From Bacteroidetes bacterium GWB2_32_14 (GTDB taxonomy: Bacteria; Bacteroidota; Bacteroidia; Bacteroidales; UBA12077), in NCBI GenBank assembly GCA_001768235.1, contig MENK01000030.1, positions 36,387 through 100,386 of the forward strand: DNA of 64,000 nt. The letters are read 5' to 3'. The notes under the pieces were generated by a model, which was given only the letters and a program-made list of their open reading frames with translations, was not told the origin of the DNA and made no database searches. Below, in pieces: positions 34,685-44,400 of the stretch. The first letter of the stretch is position 1, and every line of letters starts with the position of its first letter. Position numbers and translations under genes: made by a program.

Positions 34685-34845
34685 GCGAATAATATTTTTT
34701 GAATGTGAAAAATACTAATATTAATAGATATTTAAAAACGATAAAATAAAATATCAACTCTATTTACAAAATGTGTGCTATTTTGATTATAAAATAAAAC
34801 TTATTTTGTTCTTTTAAATACTGATTTTATATGTTTCCAACAAAC

Positions 34846-34887
34846 ATAACTATAAAAGTAGTTGTATAATTATAAAAATAGTTATAT
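34846..34887 (+). promoter_or_regulatory. Tandem BlaI-type operators upstream of the blaI-like gene
   Basis: Two 22-bp copies of one pattern, at 34846-34867 and 34866-34887, share ATAAnTATAAAAnTAG followed by TTnTAT. They are spaced 20 bp apart, two helical turns, so repressors would bind the same DNA face. The copies cover the -33 region and abut the -7 element, so the gene likely represses itself. Each copy is an imperfect inverted repeat (AACTA...TAGTT), as expected for a dimeric BlaI/MecI repressor. Confidence 0.65.
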
Positions 34888-34892
34888 GTTTG
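34862..34892 (+). promoter_or_regulatory. Promoter of the blaI-like gene, predicted leaderless
   Basis: TTG (34862-34864), 20 bp, TATGTTTG (34885-34892) fits the Bacteroidota promoter. The start of transcription would fall at or next to the ATG at 34897. The operator copies overlap both boxes. Confidence 0.6.
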
Positions 34893-34896
34893 CGGT

Positions 34897-35277
34897 ATGA
34901 AAGAATTAACCAAAGCTGAAGAACAAGTTATGCAATATCTCTGGGAGATCGAAAAAGGATTTCTTAAAGATATTGCAGATCAATTCCCTGATCCAAAACC
35001 TGCATATACAACTATTTCGACCGTTGTTCGAGTACTTGTAAGTAAAGGATTTATTGGATTTAAAACTTATGGGAAATCTAACGAGTATTATCCTTTGATA
35101 AGTAAAAAAGACTATACAAAAGTTTTTTTTAAAGGAATAGTAAAAGGATTTTTTAATAATTCAGCCAGCAAGCTGGTTTCGTTTTTCGCATCGGAAAATG
35201 ATTTAAGCCTGATAGAGCTGGAACAATTAAAAAAACAAGTCGAAGAACAAATTGAAAAAAAGAAAAAATCAGAATAA
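34897..35277 (+). CDS. BlaI/MecI family transcriptional repressor
   Basis: The 126-residue protein has a winged helix: LTKAEEQVMQYLWEIEKGFLKDIADQFPD, then PAYTTISTVVRVLVSKGFIGFKTYGKSNEYYPLISKKDY, a close match to BlaI/MecI. The C-terminal dimerisation helices include NDLSLIELEQLKKQVEEQIEKKKK. BlaI-type repressors dissociate from DNA when the linked M56 metalloprotease is activated. The stop codon overlaps the start of the M56 gene by one base. Tandem operator-like repeats lie directly upstream. The system in this organism is not necessarily beta-lactam related. Confidence 0.93.
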   Translation: MKELTKAEEQVMQYLWEIEKGFLKDIADQFPDPKPAYTTISTVVRVLVSKGFIGFKTYGKSNEYYPLISKKDYTKVFFKGIVKGFFNNSASKLVSFFASENDLSLIELEQLKKQVEEQIEKKKKSE

Positions 35278-36644
35278 TGAATTCATTTATAATATATCTT
35301 ATAGAATCAGCCATATCGGCATCTCTATTTTACACGTTTTATGAGTTATTTCTTAAAAGAGATACGTGGTTTCGGTTCAACAGGTATTTTTTATTATTCA
35401 GCTTGATATTTTCCTGCATACTGCCAATTCTTGATTTTTCAGTGTCTGGGTTTATGGTTAATTCTCAAAATCAATTTGTATTTAATGAATACATGAACTT
35501 TGGTTCAACAATTAATTCTCTTGAAACAAATACAATTGAATTGATTCACAAACCAGATTTTCTTGTACTCTTATACTTTGTATTTGTTAGCATATTTCTT
35601 ATACGATTATTTTATCAACTATTTCAATTATTAAAAACTATAAATGCCAATGAAATAATAAATTATAAAAAATTTAAATTAGTGTTGTTGAATAACAGCA
35701 GTTCACCGTTTTCTTTCTTTAACTATATTTTTATTGATAAAGATGATTATGGTTCAATTGGATCAAATGAATTGCTGTTGCATGAAATTACACATGCGCG
35801 GCAGAAACATTCATTTGATGTTATTCTTCTTGAACTAGTTCTTGTTCTTCAGTGGTTTAATCCTTTCATTTACAGGTACAGACAAGCATTTAAAGAAATT
35901 CATGAATACTTGGCCGATAGTGGAGTTTTACAAGCTAATTATGATAAAATTGCTTATCAGAAATTAATTATAGGCCAAATTGAAAAGAGTTTTGATGTTC
36001 GTCTTGCCAGCCAATTTAATTATTCATTAACTAAAAACAGAATAAAAATGATGACAAGAATAAATTCAGGAAAACTAACAAAACTAAAAGGGTTATTAGT
36101 TCTCCCATTAATCGCCATAATGTTAATGGCTTTTTCAAATAATACTACAAACAAAAGTATTTTAAGAGCAAAACATTTTCAACTGAAAACAGATTCGAGT
36201 ACAATCCCATCAATTTTCCCTGTAAAAATGGGTGATGGAGTAGAAGTATCTTCTGGTTTTGGAATGAGAATTCATCCTATTTCGAAAAAGGAAACTATGC
36301 ATTATGGAGTTGATTTCAAAGCTCCAGAAGGAACTCCGGTTTATGTTACAGCCGACGGGATGGTTCGAAAAGTGGAGAAAGATTTCAAGCAGGGTGAGGG
36401 CTATGGTAAATATATCATTATTGATCACGCAAATGGTTTTTCCACACTTTACGCACAGCTTTCTGATTATAATGTTGTTGAAGGGAAAGAAGTAAAACAA
36501 GGCGATGTAATTGGTTATGTCGGGCAAAGCGGGTTATCAACAGGTACTCATTTGCATTACGAAGTAATGAAAGAAGGTAAGAATGTAAATCCGGCAGATT
36601 ATTTTATAAAATGGGCTTTAGCCCGATCAACTGAAAGAAGGTAA
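35277..36644 (+). CDS. M56 (BlaR1-type) membrane metallopeptidase fused to an M23 peptidase domain
   Basis: The 455-residue protein has transmembrane helices at about 4-22, 36-56 and 93-115, then a cytoplasmic zinc protease with HEITH (169-173) and the conserved FNPFIYRYRQAFKEIHEYLAD. A fourth helix (about 271-288) is followed by a periplasmic M23 (LytM-like) domain (about 318-450) with zinc ligands H342 and D346 (MHYGVDF) and H425/H427 (THLHYEV). BlaR1 carries a penicillin-binding sensor in that place; here a peptidoglycan-hydrolase fold sits there. It may sense, or cut, wall peptides. The gene overlaps the repressor gene by 1 bp. Confidence 0.92.
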   Translation: MNSFIIYLIESAISASLFYTFYELFLKRDTWFRFNRYFLLFSLIFSCILPILDFSVSGFMVNSQNQFVFNEYMNFGSTINSLETNTIELIHKPDFLVLLYFVFVSIFLIRLFYQLFQLLKTINANEIINYKKFKLVLLNNSSSPFSFFNYIFIDKDDYGSIGSNELLLHEITHARQKHSFDVILLELVLVLQWFNPFIYRYRQAFKEIHEYLADSGVLQANYDKIAYQKLIIGQIEKSFDVRLASQFNYSLTKNRIKMMTRINSGKLTKLKGLLVLPLIAIMLMAFSNNTTNKSILRAKHFQLKTDSSTIPSIFPVKMGDGVEVSSGFGMRIHPISKKETMHYGVDFKAPEGTPVYVTADGMVRKVEKDFKQGEGYGKYIIIDHANGFSTLYAQLSDYNVVEGKEVKQGDVIGYVGQSGLSTGTHLHYEVMKEGKNVNPADYFIKWALARSTERR

Positions 36645-36730
36645 TATTTCTCTTACAATTTATTAATAAGTGTAACGAATTATTTTCTCATTCGTCTTTT
36701 AGAAAAGTTAAATTTTAAAAATCGAATGTT

Positions 36731-37210
36731 ATGAAAAAATTAATATCAGTTATTATTGTAATAATGCTCTCAGCACCAGTATTATTTGCCCAGGAAACTC
36801 TTAAAGAAGTAGTTCGCGATTACCAAAGAAATAATTCTGAGTACACTTTTGTTATTCCAGGTTTCCTGATAAAAATGGGATTGGCATTTGGAGAAATGGA
36901 AGATGAAGAACGTGAAGTTCTCGAAATGATTGATGATATGAAAATTGTAATTTGTGAAAACAACTTTAAGAAAGGCGACTTTTCAGTTTTGGATAATGGA
37001 ATTAAAAACGGAACTTTTTCTGAATTAATGACAGTAAATGACGGTGGTGATAAAGTTAGAATGATTATGAACCAGAAATCAAAACAAAAATCAAAACAAA
37101 AATCTGAATTACTAATGATCGTTGAAGGAGTTGACAATGAAAATGTAATGATGTTGTTTGATTTTCATGGAGAACCCGATTTCAGAAAATTTATAAGTAT
37201 GACCGATTAA
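36731..37210 (+). CDS. DUF4252 secreted protein
   Basis: The 159-residue protein has a signal peptide (about 1-20, ending LFAQ) and the DUF4252 arrangement: VIPGFLIKMGLAFGEMEDEER, an alpha/beta core, a charged segment with a repeated KSKQKSKQKSE stretch, and a VEGVDNENVMMLFDFHG C-terminus. DUF4252 proteins are small Bacteroidota envelope proteins of unknown function. It lies 86 bp after the M56-M23 gene in the same direction and could be part of that response, ending at a strong bidirectional terminator. Confidence 0.85.
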   Translation: MKKLISVIIVIMLSAPVLFAQETLKEVVRDYQRNNSEYTFVIPGFLIKMGLAFGEMEDEEREVLEMIDDMKIVICENNFKKGDFSVLDNGIKNGTFSELMTVNDGGDKVRMIMNQKSKQKSKQKSELLMIVEGVDNENVMMLFDFHGEPDFRKFISMTD

Positions 37211-37219
37211 ATACCTAAT

Positions 37220-37256
37220 AATGAGAAAAGGGAAGCATTGCTTCCCTTTTCTCATT
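37220..37256. terminator. Strong bidirectional terminator
   Basis: A perfect 17-bp stem (37220-37236 with 37240-37256) and a 3-nt loop separate the convergent DUF4252 and VWA-protein genes. The arms include AAAAGGGAAGC / GCTTCCCTTTT, with T-rich sequence downstream on both strands. Confidence 0.85.
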
Positions 37257-38417
37257 TTATTCAAATTTAAATTTCTTAGCTTTTGCCTGCGTTTTAATTG
37301 CTTTTAACATCACATCGTCCAATACATTTTCTTTTGCTGTTTCTGATTGTTGTTTGCTTACATACTCTTCGCGTTTTTTATTCAATTCAATAATTTCTTT
37401 TTGAATTTGCTCCCGTTCGTTTTTCTTGGCTTCAATATATTTTGTTTTTTCTTCGTCATTCATTTCTTTCATTTCTTCAGGAAGTTCTTCTTTTATTATT
37501 TTATCTATTTCGAAATCTGTTTGTCCTGAGGCATCAACCAGGTCCCACGATTCATTCTTGTACACGTGTGATGCTTTCGATACAGCACGTTTTACAGAAT
37601 TAACCTGGCTAATACCACTTGCATTTACATCCTGGGCTTCCTGATTTTCTTTTTTCTGTTTGCCTTCTCTTCCGTATGTAACATAGGTATTATTTAGTTT
37701 GATATTAAGCTGCGAAATACGATCATCATAAGGAGAAGAGATATAAATGGTTCTGAAATCCTGATTTATACTCATATATTCGCCACCGGTTATTTCAGCT
37801 CCCTGTTTCCAGCTTGTGTTTATTCCTTCGTGGTAATCGCCGCAAAAGATAGTGTTAACAACAATACCCGAATTTTTTGCACGATAGCAGGCATCCCTGA
37901 AATCAACAGAACCTTGTGTAAATGGCTCATTCCCGGCAATAAATACCAGTTTTAAATCATCAGTTGAATTGCTCCAGTCTAGTTGCTCCAATGATGTTTT
38001 AATTACCTGCCCGCAGAATTCATCTCCGCCATTGGTTTTTAATTCAAAAAGTTTTTGCGAAACTAAATCCAGATCTTTTGTTAAAAAAACAACCTGTCGT
38101 ATATAACCTTCGTACGGATTTAGCCAGTTATTGCCATATTCATACAATGCAATTTGTAATTCAGGTTTTGCCCCATCACAACTTGCCTTTGCAAGCTCAT
38201 TCACAATAGTCCATAGTTGCGATTTAGCCTGTTCAATTAAACCATCCATGCTATTACTTGTATCTAAAAGCAAAGCAATTTTTATTGATTTTTTATCCTG
38301 ATTATCAGGTGGTGTGTTTGCATTTGCACACATGGTAAGTAACGAGAGAGTAAGTAGAGAAACTAATCCCGATTTTAAGAGATTCCTGATTGCTGAACTT
38401 TGATTTTGTGTTTTCAT
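37257..38417 (-). CDS. Exported von Willebrand factor type A domain protein
   Basis: The 386-residue protein has an N-terminal signal, with a possible lipobox cysteine (LTMCANA, near 30). The VWA domain (about 45-235) has the MIDAS motif DTSNS in IALLLDTSNSMDGLIEQ and supporting Thr/Asp residues. It includes GNEPFTQGSVDFRDACYRAKNSG and GGEYMSINQD. The C-terminal third is a charged coiled coil (EEMKEMNDEEKTKYIEAKKN). VWA domains bind partners through a metal. No transporter or protease gene is adjacent, so the partner is unknown. The stop codon lies next to the terminator. Confidence 0.85.
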   Translation of the reverse strand: MKTQNQSSAIRNLLKSGLVSLLTLSLLTMCANANTPPDNQDKKSIKIALLLDTSNSMDGLIEQAKSQLWTIVNELAKASCDGAKPELQIALYEYGNNWLNPYEGYIRQVVFLTKDLDLVSQKLFELKTNGGDEFCGQVIKTSLEQLDWSNSTDDLKLVFIAGNEPFTQGSVDFRDACYRAKNSGIVVNTIFCGDYHEGINTSWKQGAEITGGEYMSINQDFRTIYISSPYDDRISQLNIKLNNTYVTYGREGKQKKENQEAQDVNASGISQVNSVKRAVSKASHVYKNESWDLVDASGQTDFEIDKIIKEELPEEMKEMNDEEKTKYIEAKKNEREQIQKEIIELNKKREEYVSKQQSETAKENVLDDVMLKAIKTQAKAKKFKFE

Positions 38418-38654
38418 TTTTATTTGTTTTTAATTGGTTTCTGAAGTAAAAGTATATCCAAAAAAAAGCAGAAAAAATATAAAATTAGGCAACAGCGTAA
38501 CCCATTTAGTAAAATAGCCGAATAAACGAGTTAAGTGGAAAACTGGGCTTGAAAATACTGATTTATAAGGACTTTTAAGATTCGGGTGATTTTTAAAACT
38601 CGAATTTTGTTTGTACTTTTACTCTGTATTTGTTTTGGATTAAAACCAATGTGA

Positions 38655-40592
38655 ATGAAAAAGGGAGTTTATATAGTATTTGTTTTAACTGGGCTATGCA
38701 TTTCAACTTATTCTCAGTCGAAGTTAACCAGAAATAAGGTATCGGGGATATCAGAATTGCTTGATTCAGCCGAAGTCTATTCAAAAAAAGATGCTGTAAA
38801 AGCATATAATTTTATTGAAGAAGCTTTAGAATTGATTATTCAAAATGATGATAAAGGGAATGAAATAAGGGCATATTCAATTTTAGGAGATATTAACTTC
38901 TTTTCTGAACAATATGATTTATCTACTGAAAATTATATTAAAGCAATTAGCTTAGCTGAAAAAATAAATAAAAATAATTTATCGTATGATTCACGTAAAA
39001 AACTTGGTGTTGCATTTAAAGCAAATAACGATTACGACAAAGCTATTTTTTATTTTAATTCTTTTTTAACACATACTGCAAAAAATTTACCTAACAACGA
39101 TATTGTTTTTATTAAAACTCATTTAGCCGAAACTTACGAGTTAAAAGGAGAGTATGCATTGGCAGAACAAACCTATAAAGAAGTGCTGTCAATAGAACAA
39201 AGCAGGAACAATAGAGAAGGAATCATGCTAATTCAGGATCGATTGGCTAATATTAATCTTCAGCAGAACAATCCTGCCGGGGCAATTCAGTATTACGAAA
39301 AATCGGAGAGAATGGCTGAAGAGTCGTCAGATAAAAGATCGCTGGCAAATGCTTTACGCGGGAAAAGTGCAGCACTTAAAAAGCAAAACAAACCAGAAGA
39401 AGAATTAAGTGCCCGTCAACAGGCCCTGGATATTAACGAAGAACTTGATGATGTTGAAGCTCAGAATGAAGATTTGGTTGAAATTGGTAAAATATATGTT
39501 GAACAAAAACAGGAAGAAAAAGCTATTCCTGTTTTACAAAGAAGCATTACTCTTTCGGATGAAACTAAAAATATTACTCAAAAAAAGGAAGCTCTTTACA
39601 CTTTATCTAAGGCCTATGAACGTTCTGATATAGCCAAGGCCTTTTCAACCTATAAGGAATTTGTGAAAGTAAATGACAGTATAAATAGTATTCGTGAGCA
39701 GGAATTACTCTCGAGGCTTGAACTGGCAACATCATTAAACAGAAAACAACAACGGATTGATTTGTTGGAAAAAGACAAAGAACTGAACGATAAAACCATT
39801 GAACTCCTTATGCAGGATCAAACAATGCAGGAGGAATTTATTAAAAATCAGAAACGAACAATTTACTTTTTAATTATCATTCTGTTTATTCTTAGTATCT
39901 CATCAATTTTCATATTGCGTAGTGCAAAACAAAAGCGATTGGCAAATCAGTTGTTGGCACTTAAATCGTTGCGCAGCCAAATGAATCCGCATTTTATTTT
40001 TAATGCCTTAAATTCGGTAAATAGTTATATTGCAAAAAAAGACGAACTCTCTGCAAACCGCTATTTATCAGATTTTGCATTTCTAATGCGCTCGGTAATG
40101 GAAAACTCGAAACATGATTTTATTCCATTAACCGATGAAATTAAAATAATTGATTTGTATTTAAAATTAGAGCACGAGCGATTTAAAGAAAAGTTCGATT
40201 ATCAATTTGTTGTCGATGAAAACATAAACACGGAGTCGTTTCAAATTCCTCCAATGCTGATTCAGCCCTATATCGAAAATGCTGTTTGGCACGGGTTGCG
40301 TTATAAAGAAGAAAAAGGCTTTTTAACTGTTGAGCTTAAACCGGTTGATAAGAATCTCCAGATAATAATTATTGATAATGGAATTGGAAGGAAAAGGTCG
40401 AATGAAATAAAAACTAAGAATCAACAACAAAATAACTCGACAGGGATAAAAAACATTGAATCCCGGCTGAAGATTATCAATGAAGTACACCGTTTGGGAA
40501 TACAGATTGATGTTTCAGATTTAGATTTGGAAAATCATTCAGGCACAATTGTCAGTATTTTAGTTCCAATGCAGAAAAAAATAACTCAATAA
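38655..40592 (+). CDS. TPR sensor histidine kinase of the LytS/YesM type
   Basis: The 645-residue protein has a signal peptide (about 1-21), about seven TPR units (30-345), a transmembrane helix (about 400-420, TIYFLIIILFILSISSIFIL) and a His_kinase domain with LRSQMNPHFIFNALNSVNSYI, where the conserved His precedes Phe. The ATPase part shows MLIQPYIENAVWHGL, IIDNGIGRKRS and TGIKNIESRL. It reports on an unidentified periplasmic or protein signal and passes phosphate to the LytTR regulator encoded directly after it; the stop and the next start share one base. Confidence 0.93.
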   Translation: MKKGVYIVFVLTGLCISTYSQSKLTRNKVSGISELLDSAEVYSKKDAVKAYNFIEEALELIIQNDDKGNEIRAYSILGDINFFSEQYDLSTENYIKAISLAEKINKNNLSYDSRKKLGVAFKANNDYDKAIFYFNSFLTHTAKNLPNNDIVFIKTHLAETYELKGEYALAEQTYKEVLSIEQSRNNREGIMLIQDRLANINLQQNNPAGAIQYYEKSERMAEESSDKRSLANALRGKSAALKKQNKPEEELSARQQALDINEELDDVEAQNEDLVEIGKIYVEQKQEEKAIPVLQRSITLSDETKNITQKKEALYTLSKAYERSDIAKAFSTYKEFVKVNDSINSIREQELLSRLELATSLNRKQQRIDLLEKDKELNDKTIELLMQDQTMQEEFIKNQKRTIYFLIIILFILSISSIFILRSAKQKRLANQLLALKSLRSQMNPHFIFNALNSVNSYIAKKDELSANRYLSDFAFLMRSVMENSKHDFIPLTDEIKIIDLYLKLEHERFKEKFDYQFVVDENINTESFQIPPMLIQPYIENAVWHGLRYKEEKGFLTVELKPVDKNLQIIIIDNGIGRKRSNEIKTKNQQQNNSTGIKNIESRLKIINEVHRLGIQIDVSDLDLENHSGTIVSILVPMQKKITQ

Positions 40593-41344
40593 TGGAGAAT
40601 AAACTTAAAGCTGTTATTGTTGATGATGAACTTGCCAGCAGGGAAACTCTTGCCAGTTATTTAAAAAATTATTGCCCCGATATCTATTTAGTTGCCGATG
40701 CTGATTCTGTAAAATCAGGGCTCGAAATCATAAAAAAAAATAAACCAGATGTCGTTTTTCTCGATATTGAGATGCCCTATGGCAATGCTTTTGATTTATT
40801 AGAACAGGTCGATAATATTGATTTTGATTTAGTGTTTGTCACGGCTTATAGCAATTATGCTATAAAAGCACTTAATATGAGTGCTTCGTATTATATTTTA
40901 AAACCAATATCTATTGATGAATTAATTCATGCAGTTGAAAAAATAAAGTCGGAGAGGAACAGTGGAGATATTTCTATTCATTCAAAAATATTAATAGAGA
41001 ACATACAATCGGTAAATAAGCAGAATCATAAAATCGTTTTACCACAACTCAATGGATTCGATGTAATTAAAGTAAACGATATTATTCGCTGCCGGGCTAA
41101 CGATAATTTTACCGAGTTTTACTTAACAAATGGTACAAGAAAATTAATATCACGAACACTTAAATTTTACGAGGATATTTTAAAAGATTTTGATTTTGTA
41201 CGGGTACATAAATCACATTTAATAAATCTTCAATATGTTACCAGATATATGAAAGGCAAGGGTGGGCAGGTAGAAATGACCGATGGATCGGTTGTTGATG
41301 TTTCGGTAAACCAAAAAGCTGCATTTTTAGAAAAGTTTAAATAG
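40592..41344 (+). CDS. LytTR-family response regulator
   Basis: The 250-residue protein has a receiver domain (1-125) with VDDE, phospho-acceptor Asp58 in VVFLDIEMP, Thr in VFVTAYS and Lys in YYILKPISIDEL. A LytTR DNA-binding domain (about 148-248) follows, with KVNDIIRCRANDNFTEFYL and FVRVHKSHLINLQYV. It pairs with the TPR kinase upstream by a 1-bp overlap. The pair is followed by a terminator shared with the T9SS protein gene. Targets cannot be seen from this window. Confidence 0.94.
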   Translation: MENKLKAVIVDDELASRETLASYLKNYCPDIYLVADADSVKSGLEIIKKNKPDVVFLDIEMPYGNAFDLLEQVDNIDFDLVFVTAYSNYAIKALNMSASYYILKPISIDELIHAVEKIKSERNSGDISIHSKILIENIQSVNKQNHKIVLPQLNGFDVIKVNDIIRCRANDNFTEFYLTNGTRKLISRTLKFYEDILKDFDFVRVHKSHLINLQYVTRYMKGKGGQVEMTDGSVVDVSVNQKAAFLEKFK

Positions 41345-41355
41345 CCATGAAACAT

Positions 41356-41385
41356 AAAAAAACAGCCAAAAATGGCTGTTTTTTT
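41356..41385. terminator. Bidirectional terminator
   Basis: AACAGCCA (41361-41368) and TGGCTGTT (41373-41380) form an 8-bp stem with A-rich 5' and T-rich 3' flanks on both strands. It separates the LytTR gene from the convergent T9SS repeat-protein gene. Confidence 0.75.
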
Positions 41386-41402
41386 ATGAAAAAATGAATC
41401 TT

Positions 41403-44400
41403 TTATTCAATAATTAATTCGTTTGTAAATGATTTTTCGTTTACTATAATTTTTACAAAGTACATTCCTTTTGGCATTGTTGATAAATCAATGGTATGCA
41501 CAAAATCAGTATTGTTCTGTAAATTTTTAATATACACCTTGCTTCCTGTTGAATTATATATATCAATTGACCCATAAGAAATATTATCAATTTCAATAGA
41601 AATAATAAAAATTCCATTTGATGGATTTGGATAAATATTGATATTGTTATTCAAACTAAGTTCATTTACAGAAGTAGATATAGTAAAGTTGACACTATAA
41701 TTTTTAGTTGTTGTTTCATCTTCAGCTGTTACAATAACTAATGTTGTTCCTGGTAATGTTGTTGCATCTGTAATTGAAACATCAGCATTTGCATCTGTCG
41801 CTGTTGCAGTAACATCTGGTACAACTGTTGTTCCTGATGGTAATTCTACATTGTAAATTAAAGTAGCAGAATTAAATCCGGCAATAGTTGTTGCATTAAC
41901 TTTTAAATCACTTAATGTAGCATCAGAATTTGGTGCAACAGTAAAATTAACTTCATATGTTTTTTCAGTTATTTCATCCTCTGCAGTTACAACAATTGTT
42001 GTTTTACCTGGGAGAGATGTTGCATCAGTAATATCAACTTGAGCATTATCATCAGTTGCAGTTGCTGTAACGTCTGGTACTACTGTTGTTCCATATGGTA
42101 ATTCTACATTGTAAGTTAAAGTAGCAGAATTAAATCCGGCAATAGTTGTTGCATTAATTTTTAAGTCACTTAATGTAGCATCAGAATTTGGTGCAATAGT
42201 GAAATTAACTTCATACGTATTTTCAGTAAATTCGTCTTCTGCAGTTACAACAATTGTTGTTTTGCCTGGTAAAGAAGTTGCAGCAGTAATATCAACTTGA
42301 GCATTACCATCAGTTGCAGTTGCTGTAACATCTGGTACAACTGTTGTTCCATATGGTAATTCTACATTGTAAGTTAAAGTAGCAGAATTAAATCCGGCAA
42401 TAGTTGTTGCATCAACTTTTATATCGTTTAATGTTGCATCACTGCTAAGGTTGTCGAAAGTAAAATATACAGAATATTCCGAAGTCGATCCGTCTTCAGC
42501 AGTTACAGTAATGGTACTTGTACCAGGTACAGATGTAGCATTGACAATTACTTTTGTTGCTTTTGAATCGTAAACAGTAGCTGTTACTGATGCAGGTATT
42601 GTAGTACCTACAGGTAATTTATACATATAATTTAATATGTTTGGATTAAAATCATCAATTGTAACTCCATCTACTTTCAAATCACTTAACAACGAAATAT
42701 TACTTAATGGCCTGTATGTAAAGTTTACCAGATATATAAGTTCTGTAACCCCATCTTGTGCTGTTACTGCAATTTCGGTTGTTCCTGGTAAGGAACCTGC
42801 CGGTGTTATAACAACAATTGCGCTATCATGTGTAGCTTCTGCAACAACAGTTGGAACTACGGTAACCGAAGGCTCTAATTCTATATCGTAAGAATAAACA
42901 GAAGGATCAAAACCAAATATAGGTGATCCATTAACTTTTATTTTAGATAGTGTTGCATCTGTTGATGCTGCAACCAATGTAAATTCTATGGTATATGTTT
43001 TTAACGAACCATCTTCTGCATAAACATCAAGAGTTGTTGTACCAGGCATAGATGTAGCATCCGTTTGATCAACAAATGCATTTGCATCATCCGGAATAGC
43101 TAAAACCATGGGAACAGAAGTTGTTCCATAGGGATATTCAATAGTATAATCTAATACTTCAGGATCGAAAGTCGCAATTTCTTCACCATCAACAATAATC
43201 TTATTCAAATTATTATTGGTTGACGCACTATTTATGAAATATTCAATAATGTATAATTGTTCTGTAATTCCATCTGTTGCGGTTACTGTTATTGAATCTT
43301 TACCCGGAAGACTTACTGTTTGATTTACAGCAATACCAGCCAGTTCATTTGTTGGAACTGCTAAAACTGTTGGAACTATAGCAGTACCATAAGGTAAATA
43401 CTTCGTGTACTGGTACTTTATTGGAGAAAATCCATCTATTGTAGCTCCATCAAGTTTCAGGTCTTTTAAACTTGCATCATTGTCGGCATTTACACTATAA
43501 ATGAATGTTACCAAATAAGTATTTGTAGTTACTCCATCTTCGGCAGTTACATCAACAGTAGTAATACCAGACAAAGAATCTGTTTCATAAATATTAACAA
43601 TTGCTTTATCGCTTTCAGCTGTTGCAGTTACTGTTGGTGCAGTCAATGCACTTGCATTCAGTACGCATGTATAATGTAATGAATCTGCCCTGAAACCGGT
43701 AATTGTTGTTCCAGAAGTGTCCAGATCACTTAAATTTGCATTGTTACTTAAAATATACAGTTCAAATGATGATTGATTTTCGCTAAAACCATCTGAAACT
43801 GTTACCGTGATATTAACGGCTCCAGATTTAACTGCAAATGGAGTTGCTTTTAAATAACGGTTACCAGTGGTACCCATTAGTTCGATAAGCGTATTATTAA
43901 GTATTGTTTCATCGGATGAAACGGCTGTAACTTCTATTTTTGATATATCAGAGTCCGTATCACTTATAGTAAATGGAATCCATTCGGTAGAAGTACCTTG
44001 TACAATTGTATCTTTATCGAATACTGATATAACCGGGGCATCATTTATAACATCAATTATTAGAGATGTTGCATTGTTGTCCATGTTATTATCAATTGCA
44101 GATGAAGCAATAATATTTGAATATGTAGTAATATTTCCTCCACCATCTTCAATAGTTCCATCTAAAATAAGATCAATACTTTCGCCTGATGCAATATATG
44201 GTATATTCCAGGTTCCTCCATAAGGAAGGAATTCTCCTTTGTCAACAGTATAATTTTCAAGCTTAAATAAACCAGGTAAAGCACTTTTTAATACAATATC
44301 ACTGGAATTATTTGGCCCGTTATTAGTTAAAGTAAATGTGTAAGTTATTGATTCGCCTACATGTGGATTTGATTTATTTGAAGTTATTAAAATTCGTAAA

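Noticed and set aside
37347-37529. Phe-rich plus-strand frame in the VWA gene
   Set aside because: It is a shadow of the Lys/Glu-rich coiled coil read in the opposite direction.
41850-42420. CRISPR-like array
   Set aside because: The repeats are 258 bp, coding, and contiguous with no short unique spacers.
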